Shown: piece after piece, positions 56,893-64,000 of the stretch
Layout: every line of letters begins with the position of its first letter
How positions within the stretch are numbered: the stretch's first letter is position 1
DNA from: Platycnemis pennipes
Lineage: Eukaryota > Arthropoda > Insecta > Odonata > Platycnemididae
DNA: 64,000 bases
Direction: 5' to 3'
Assembly: GCA_933228895.1 (NCBI GenBank)
Contig: OW121851.1
Coordinates: forward strand, 132,789,624-132,853,623
Translations under genes and position numbers: made by a program
The notes under the pieces: generated by a model
Databases searched by the model: none
Told to the model about the DNA's origin: nothing
The model's input: only the letters and a program-made list of their open reading frames with translations

Positions 56893-57240
56893 TTTAATAT
56901 ATGGATGATTTTTCGGGAGTTTAGGTCCTTTTTTTTTAAACCAAAAAATTTTTAGCAGTTGGCCGACGTTTCGGAAAATATATTTTTTCCTTCTTCAGGG
57001 CTTAAGTTCTATAAGGTGATTAAAAAAAACAAATTCACCTTATAGAACTTAGGCGTGGTTTTTTAAAAACAAATTCACCTTATAAAACTTAAGCGTGGTT
57101 TTTTAAAAACAAATTCACCTTATAGAACTTAAGCCCTGAAGAAGGAAAAAATATATTTTCCGAAACGTCGGGCAAAATTAAAAATTTTTTTCATTTCCAA
57201 AAAAAAGGACCTAAACTCCCGAAAAATCATCCATATAAAT
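56893..57240. mobile_element. Family D palindromic element with hammerhead-like arms
   Basis: Arms of about 115 bp (56893-57010 and 57125-57240) are inverted copies. Each arm, read outward, contains CCTGAAGAAGG, a stem GGAAAA/TTTTCC, and CGAAACGTCGG. This is the order of a hammerhead core (CUGANGA, stem II, GAAA) as known from Penelope-like elements. The centre holds three 40-bp tandem units (57028-57138). The motifs are strictly kept in both arms. Confidence 0.75.
57028..57138. repeat. Three 40-bp tandem units
   Basis: AACAAATTCACCTTATAGAA-type units start at 57028, 57068 and 57108, in the centre of the family D palindrome. Confidence 0.85.
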
Positions 57241-57394
57241 AAAAACAATGCGCAACTAATGTTATAAATTGTTATTAAATTTAATGTTATATAAATTTTA
57301 ACTGTAATTTCATATGATTTATCGAAATTACATGAACAAGAGGAGGTTTGTTGATAGGAGAAGCAAGTTTACAGCTGCATCAAGCCAGTCGTAG

Positions 57395-57485
57395 CATTCA
57401 TCCTCATCTAAGTAATACCCTGAAAGCCACCGCTAGGGTGTGTGACAGGGGTGACGCATTACTCAACATGCACTACTATATGCAA
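57395..57485 (-). mobile_element. Family A solo tail, reverse
   Basis: TAATACCCTGAAAGCCACCG then CTAGGGTGTGTGACAGGGGT is the reversed tail, followed by the ATGCACTACTA / TGCAACT upstream part. No RT frame. Confidence 0.7.
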
Positions 57486-58720
57486 CTGATTGTAATAGTT
57501 ACAATGCTACTACTTCGTGGAGACACGTTATATTTAGGAGACATGTGAGATCAGATGGTTAGTATCAATATAGTAATGAAGTGATTAATGGTTAGAAAGG
57601 CATTTCTCTCTCTCTCTCTCCATATATATTCATGCACATGAAAAATTAGAAACGACTTAACGTCATATCTTCGATTTTTGAGTCACTTATTACTCGCGAG
57701 ATGAAGACCTTTTTTAACTATACTGAAGAAATTATACTTTCTCTTGTACTTTACCACTGCACTCTTCTTCAACATAGATACTAAGTACCTCCGCGAAGTA
57801 AAGCCTGAAATAGTGGAGCGAAGACCTTTTTAATTTATTCGTGAAGCAGTCTGTTTCTGTAACTTGTTTTCATTGCCAGGTCTACTGTATATAACATTAA
57901 GTCATTAGTGAAATATTTATGATGGTTTTCTTGACTAATTCTAACGTCATCGGGAAGAGATCGCCCTTGAAACCACATAAGGTGTTCCTTGTAGCCTGTG
58001 GTCATTAGAGATTCCCCTCCGTGTTCCTCTGATAGACTCTAGCGTGGACTATTATCCTATGAATCTCGCCGAAAAAAAGTGTGAACTTCCTAGAGTCATT
58101 TCCGGTACCGAACCTGAAATTTACAACGGTGTAAGGCGGATGTGTCGTAACTCAAAGCAATGTGAACGCACGCACAAACTGTGTTACTTAGAAAACCAAT
58201 TGAAAAAAGTAATGGGAAACCATTAAAATCATTTCCTTCCAACTAATCGTGGACGAACGTAAATTAGGAATGAATGCCAGCAGTTTTACTCAAGGGAAAC
58301 TCTTTCGTAGCAGGTGTGGTCAAAATATTGTCGTGATAATGAGCTGAATTTCCTTTATATTAATTGCAAGCGGCCGTTTTAATTGTAAGATTTTTAAGGG
58401 GCAGCTCTTTTTCAATAATACGATTTCTATAGTAAATAATGATCAAAGCTCGATTGACGAGAACGCACGAAATGATAAATATACTTATCATTTTGTGAAT
58501 GAAAATCCATATGGCACTCTCAAGCCAAAATGAAGACCTCAGCAGGTTCGGGATATTATTTCATGGTTGCCGTTACAACTCAGGGTTCGAACGCTGATCA
58601 CGGCAGTGGTTTGTACACTGAATCTACTAAGAGTACTTAAATTTTTAGACCTATGAGAGATATTTTAATGAAATGCAGAGGAATATTAAAACTACTCACT
58701 GCATTAAAAAACCATGAATC
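57486..58720. other. Intergenic, nothing recognised
   Basis: AT-rich. A tRNA-like block CAGGGTTCGAACGCTGATC at about 58580 suggests a SINE scrap. Confidence 0.4.
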
Positions 58721-58924
58721 CCCAGGGGGGTTGTGTTGGAATACGTCGGGATTATCTAGAATAGGTAACCAAGGAGTCCAATGGTATAAACACGAATGGT
58801 TCGTAAATCGGTGTTAAAACCTCTGATTACAACCTCATTCATTGTTTACACACGATTTTCTCTCATCTAGGTCTCTATAGTCGAGACAGATGAGAAAAAC
58901 TAAAGTGAAAACAATTAATGATAT

Positions 58925-59065
58925 TATAGCCTCGGCAATTTCTCTAATTTTGTGAATATTGTCCAGTCTACCATAGTAAGTTGGAATTCGCATAATACTT
59001 TGAACGTCATCCGTGAAAATATTATCTTGGAATTTATTTAAGAGATCAAGGGAAAATTTCAACCG
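58925..59065 (-). mobile_element. LINE RT fragment inside family C copy 3
   Basis: The - strand reads FSLDLLNKFQDNIFTDDVQS then IMRIPTYYGRLDNIHKIREI, the family A RT C-terminus. Confidence 0.75.
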
Positions 59066-59140
59066 AAAATACCATATAAAATTATAAAATAAACTGTTTC
59101 CGGGGTAACTTGGTGGAATTTTTCCATAATGAAAAAGAGA

Positions 59141-59203
59141 AAAACTAACAAAGCAATTCCACAAAACTAGTGGAAAGTTTTGTGGAATTGAATTGTTAGT
59201 TTT
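59141..59203. repeat. Strong hairpin inside family C copy 3
   Basis: AAAACTAACAAAGCAATTCC-ACAAAACT pairs with AGTTTTGTGGAATTGAATTG-TTAGTTTT with few mismatches across a 7-base loop. Copies 1 and 2 of family C lack it. Confidence 0.8.
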
Positions 59204-59459
59204 TATCTTCTCCATCAAATAATAAAAATACCAAGACGAGCGATTCAGAAGCACTAAATTTTCAAACCATTCGTGTTTGTACCACGTGACTCCTTGGTAA
59301 CCAATTCGAGATAATCCCGACGATTTCAAACATATCCCCCCAGGCTATGAACAGATCCACACAAGACTTGTTTTGCAGCTTATTTCAACGAAAAGAAAAT
59401 ATCGGCCTGGGATGAAATTTCAACTCTGCCCCCCCCTAAATTCCAGCCGGATAGTTTAG

Positions 59460-59725
59460 CCACCAAAGCTAGAAGGAAAAGTACCAAAGGATCGGAAAAT
59501 TGCGCATGCCACTGCTATATTTAAATGCGGGAACAACGGGGATCCAGAAATATATTGGCCAATACCAGTGAACTCCCCTTCTTGTGAAATTCTTGACCAT
59601 TCAATAGTAAGTAATGTAATGCAACATCTGTATAGTCAAAATTCCTTCAGTAAAAATCAACACGGCTTTCTCAAAGGAAGATTCTATGCAACTCAGCCAG
59701 GACTATTTCTTCAAGATTTTATCAG
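59460..59725 (+). mobile_element. Family A-type LINE, RT N-terminal scrap
   Basis: EGKVPKDRKIAHATAIFKCG, then NSPSCEILDHSIVSN and NSFSKNQHGFLKGRFYATQP is the same RT region as 51144-51625, independently truncated. Confidence 0.72.
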
Positions 59726-62199
59726 GTAATATTTAGTCATTAGGTGATAATATACTGGTATTTATTAATTAAATTATAGGTAAGTATTAGAGTAGTTTGA
59801 TATGTAGTGATTGGGTCACAATGTATTCGGTTTTATTCAATCAATTATGAGAACGTTTGAAGTGAATAGGTAAAAGAGAGTTGTAATATCACTCAGGTAA
59901 GGCCTCGCCTGGAGATTATAAGTTTCGATGTTAGCTCAAAATATTGTGAGGTATGAAATAGCCTTTCTCCTTTCAAGGAAAATATATGGTTACCCACTAA
60001 ATGAGTTTTTTATCAGAGTTCAAATACACCTTGAAACTCGGGCGCATGCTCGAAACTCCTTGGCTGTTAAAAGAAGCGCTTTTACTTATGGTCGTACAGT
60101 AGCGTCACCAACGGGAAACTGCGTAGACACACCGATGAAGTTCGTTTCTTCACCGCGGCAAGCTCTTTGGCGCTGGAGTAGGAAATATGGAAAACATCCT
60201 GTAACATGGCGGAATGTTGTATTTTCGATGGTAGTTCGAAATTAAGGTTAGGCAGTGCTTAATTGTGTGTGAGCGGACAAGAAAGAGACTGTTTTCTGAA
60301 TACCATCGCAACAGTCTAATGTAATTATGCCTTTGGTTGCTATTTCGTTCATAATTGTGTCGTGTATAAACTTCGTGAGAAGTGATTTTTTTGGCTGCAG
60401 TAATATGTTTTCGGATATCTCGACTTGTGACTGCCCTGTGTTTCCCTGTGACAACTAGCAAGACATTTTTAAAATAGAAGAACTATGACCCTATATTTTT
60501 CGTTTGGTGTGAGCTGAGGTGGGAGAGAATTAAGCGAGTGGTAAACACAAACTGACTGACCCTCCCGTGCCTTACCGCACTCACCTTCAATGTCCATCGC
60601 AAGAAATCTTGGAGAGAGAAGAAGACTGACATTAAAATTCAGGTAATATAACAATACTATATATGGTTCACTAACTCCCAAAAGTGTCGTGTAATGTTAG
60701 CAACAATCGAAGTTTTGTCTGAATTTCTGACCCTGTGTACAGCTGACCATTAATCGACAAGCCTATATTAATTGCTTCAGTTTTTATGTATTATAAGTTA
60801 ACTCTGAATTTAATGCAAATATGTGGGATGTGGTGAGCTTAGAGTAAAATGTAAATACTTTTAATGATGGCCTACATTTGTACGCAACCTTAGGCTCGTT
60901 GCAAGGTTAAATGTAAAAGGAGCAATGATGTTGTAGGTATGCTGCAAGAGGAATTTGGTAGTTCTCACCTGCAAATTTGTTCCCTATATCTGTTCGGATA
61001 ATGAGTAGGTCATGCGTGTAGAACCAGCCTTCGTTAATGAAGCCTAAAGTCCGGCTTTGATTTTACACTTTTTAAACCAATTATATCGTTGTCTTTGGAG
61101 ATTTATGTAGTATGGTGTTGTTGAATTAACATGGACTTCGTGACGGGAAAATTGATGTACTTATGTGCAACCCTCAGATAATGAAATGACGGTAACTTTG
61201 TGTTAAAACAAGGGCACAAACCTTATTGTTACTTTTGTGTGGGTAGTGGAGCAATATCTTGAAACTATTTGATATATTCTGTCGGCATGTTCGAAAATAG
61301 TGATGAATTAGTGGGTGCAATTCTGTTATTATGAGGGGATTGTTATGATCATACCCTGAGCTGGTGTAGATAAAAAATCTGAGTCAGTTAACTTGACCGT
61401 GTTAGTGAACTTACTGCAGACATTGGTTTTACTCAGGCGATTAAGGAGGATTATTAGGAGCCGTAGGTATAATCAGATGGCAGAGATGAGGTAGCGTATG
61501 ACGAAACTTGATGATGTGATAGGCCACAGTGAATAACGGGAACGGCCACTATCTCAATACTTTTTAGCGTTTGCTCCGAAGACGTTACGGGAGAGGTACG
61601 GTAAGAGATGAATAGTCAATTTTAAGAGTTGCGAGCGACTAGTCGTCATGCAGTATGTCAGTCATAACACTCTGAGGCGATGGTTAAGCTATGCAAAGTG
61701 GATTTGGTTTTTTGTGGCAAGACGAATTTAATGAGATTTGCGAAACTAAACAGAGTAGATATTAGGTGTCACATTTTAGCCTGCAGGAGGTTAATGGAAG
61801 AGAGTTTAACAGTATTCACTTGAGGAGGAGGATTTCTTTATCTTGTGAAACATTGACGAAGCTGATGGGACTATTTGCGTGGATTTTGAGTGCACACGCA
61901 AAGAAAAAGTCCAAATTCCAGTGTTGGCTTCGTGTTGCGCGATGAGTTGCTTTGCGGTCAGAGACTTGCTCTTTGCAGTGTGGTGGGCTTTTGATAAGTG
62001 CGATGTGGATAAGAACAGAGGACACATGCTGCCCCGATAATCGCCGCAAGGACATTAGGGTGGAGGGGATGACAGTTGAAGATAGAAATCCAAGGAGGGA
62101 ATAGGGAAATATCGGAGAAATTCCGTGGAGGTAGTCAAAGCTGACGGAAGACGTTTTGCGACGTAACAGGATCCTGAAGATGATGACGGGTGATAGGGA
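59726..62199. other. Intergenic, nothing recognised
   Basis: Mostly AT-rich. A GC-richer patch at 60040-60240 contains AACATGGCGGAATG on the + strand, but I cannot extend a convincing frame. The overlapping - strand frames at 61806-62055 show no domain. Confidence 0.4.
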
Positions 62200-62775
62200 G
62201 TGAATAGTAGCCAGAGTATGGGATCGGAATGAAATAGGTTTGATCAGAGCTACACTATGTAGCGCAGAGCAAGTAGGTTTGTTAAAAAGTGTTACGATAG
62301 GTTTAGTAGTGTATCAGAATTAATGGAAGAATTAGGTTGGGAATCTGATCGTAGGTTAAAGTGCAGATTAAATCTATTGCAGAAATTGAAAACGGACAGC
62401 TGTACCGAAGATGTTAGATATATATTAAAAGCACCAGCGTATTATGCTATATTTGACCAGATAAATAAGATTAGAGAGATAGATTGTCGTATCGATAGAT
62501 TTGAAATGTAATTTTTCCCGTGCCATTAGAGAACACAATAGGCAGCATAGCAAAGGGATAGGTAGGTGAAATATTGTAGAGTACTCTGTAGTGTATGATG
62601 TATGTATTAACTTTATTACTATGTAGGTACTATCTAGCTGCATGTGACCCTAGTATGTAGCATTTTTCCACGTTGCAATACGTGTCCATCAATTGTGCAT
62701 GTTTGGTGATCTTCACCAACTGCCACACACCCTCGCGGTGGCTTTCAGGGTATCGCGTAGATGTAGGTGAATAGA
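62200..62775 (+). mobile_element. Family A LINE, 5'-truncated, RT C-terminus plus tail
   Basis: RLKCRLNLLQKLKTDSCTED, then VRYILKAPAYYAIFDQINKI and [10 protein letters not shown] is followed by CGTGCCATTAGAGAACACAA (PRAIREHN) and the tail CTGCCACACACCCTCGCGGT, CGTAGATGTAG. Very similar to 5480-6140. Confidence 0.85.
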
Positions 62776-63894
62776 TGCTGGTAAACTGTGGGAGAAGGCG
62801 GGATAGAAGAATGGCGATTTTTGGTGGCGTGCTGGAACTATGAAAAGGGAATAGATAGGGGTGCTAACGGTTCGTTTCTAAGGGAGGAAATTGAGATGAA
62901 TCTACTATGGTGAGGGAATGATTAAAAGTTGGGATTTTCTATTGATCTTGAAGTGCAGATATGGTTACAGCTCTCGAAGACAAAGCGTCCGTTGACGCAT
63001 CATGCCTTGTTGAACTCTCGTGCTCTTGTAAGTGATACGGCGCACCGTGAGCCGGGGGCTTTTCCCCTCCGAGATTTTTTTTTATTTTGAAGCTCTTGCA
63101 TTTTTTCGGCGATGTGAAGGCCATGGATGGTTATTCACCTTTTGCCAGAAATCGATGAAAACGAATAAAATTCTGATTTCGGTTTCATTGGCATTAGTCA
63201 TTTCGAAGAAGGACGGGAGTGGGTTTTTTGACCCCATTCTCCATTTATTGTTTCATTCGGGCCGCTCTACTTATTGAAACATTTTTCAGAAGGCATTGTC
63301 GTCCGCATAATTTTACTTTAACTGAATTCTGTATTCGGATTCTTCGGTCATTGGCCCGTAGCCATCCCCCTGACTTCAAGATTCGGTATTTATTGTTGCC
63401 TTTCTGTCGCAATCGAATGATCTTGGCATTGAAAATGGGCAGATGCAGAGCCCGTTTTCATTCACTGTGCCTTTTTGTGACGAATATACATATATAGATA
63501 TATGGGGTATTCCATCACTATGAACTCTCATAACAATAAAATTATTGATAATTTTTTACGTGTAAACTCATTAATAGAGGGGTCGAACATTTTAAACCGA
63601 TAATTTATGTTAGTTTGAAAGTTTTAAATATTGACATCTAATTAGTATATCTTAGTTTTCCTGCTGGCTTGTGTAATCTATTTGGCATTTTGCATTCTGC
63701 TAATCCGCTGTCGCATGTATTATGCACATACGCTTTCATCAGTAATCTTAATTATGCTCCATCGAGTTGCCTGATATTCGACTGTTGCAACAAGTCGGTG
63801 ACTTTCTCCGGACTTCGATTTAAGTGTACTGTTGAGTCCGTATCGAGTGATACGCAAACTGGACACAGCTGTTTTTAATTGGAAATTGCACTGG
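62776..63894. other. Intergenic, nothing recognised
   Basis: No gene or repeat family I can support. Confidence 0.4.
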
Positions 63895-63972
63895 GGAAAA
63901 ATCATTTACCTTGACCTGGATTTGAACCCGGATCCCACGAATCCGAGCAAGGTGCTTTAGCCAGTTATGCTA
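63895..63972 (-). mobile_element. SINE E1 head
   Basis: Read on the - strand: GGGTAGCATAACTGGCTAAA, CACCTTGCTCGG, the B-box CCGGGTTCAAATCCAGGTCA, then GGTAAATGATTTTTCCCC. The acceptor arm does not close as in a tRNA gene. Confidence 0.65.
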
Positions 63973-64000
63973 CCCAGGGGGGTTGTGTTTGTAATCAGCA
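63973..64000 (+). mobile_element. Left tip of family C copy 4, cut by window end
   Basis: ACCCAGGGGGGTTGTGTTTG repeats the outer tip of family C copy 3 (CCCAGGGGGGTTGTGTT). The rest lies outside the window. Confidence 0.6.

Larger units (their letters stand above)
58721..59344. mobile_element. Family C MITE, copy 3, with nested insertion
   Basis: The outermost ends CCCAGGGGGGTTGTGTT and ACATATCCCCCCAGG give the full TIR tip. The TIR then reads CGTCGGGATTATCT... as in the other copies. The centre is split by an RT fragment (58925-59065) and a strong hairpin (59141-59203), so this copy is twice as long as copies 1 and 2. Confidence 0.85.

Noticed and set aside
60150..60461. Start of a second host gene near ATGGCGGAATG
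   Set aside because: No frame extends convincingly, no splice structure or domain could be found, and the overlapping frames conflict.
63905..63972. tRNA gene
   Set aside because: There are A- and B-box-like blocks, but the acceptor stem does not pair and the sequence continues as SINE E1.

Overview
The window looks like a stretch of an arthropod, most probably insect, nuclear genome. It is AT-rich and packed with transposable-element remnants. It carries one multi-exon protein gene whose GC-rich exons are separated by introns of 0.6 to 21 kb. I see no bacterial features: no operons, no ribosome binding sites and no CRISPR.

The only protein-coding host gene I can support is a cytochrome P450 on the + strand. 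Eight exons (6450-6540, 10111-10362, 13027-13481, 15794-15905, 16833-17013, 21833-21950, 22524-22668, 43654-43832) have GT/AG borders and matching phases. They join into an uninterrupted frame of 510 codons plus a stop. The protein has an N-terminal membrane anchor, a proline hinge, WxxxR, AGSETT, ExxR, PERF and the heme-cysteine loop, so it is a full-length microsomal P450. It belongs to the CYP2 clan and resembles the CYP303/CYP305/CYP15 group; the exact family is uncertain. The gene covers 37.4 kb, of which about 1.5 kb is coding. Intron 7 alone is 21 kb.

The only clear RNA gene is tRNA-Gly(TCC) on the - strand at 41279-41350, inside intron 7.

The rest is mostly mobile DNA. A LINE family called A here has a CR1/L2/Jockey-type RT and a GTAGAT-type 3' tail, and occurs as truncated copies and solo tails. 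A second LINE family (B) is RTE-like and ends in a GAT-repeat tail. There is the 3' end of a Penelope-like element with a GIY-YIG domain and a hammerhead-like motif (29398-30066). There are several tRNA-derived SINE families. Non-autonomous DNA transposons include pogo-like, hAT-like and several terminal-inverted-repeat (TIR) families, called C, F, H, J, L and N here.

Two structured elements stand out. One is a foldback element built of about 15-bp GC-rich tandem units, flanked by a 10-bp duplication (49839-51058). The other is a palindromic element with hammerhead-like cores in both arms (56893-57240).

Layout: 1-6449 is 5' intergenic DNA with repeats. 6450-43832 is the P450 with repeat-filled introns. 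43833-64000 is 3' intergenic DNA with TE remnants and no second gene that I can recognise.
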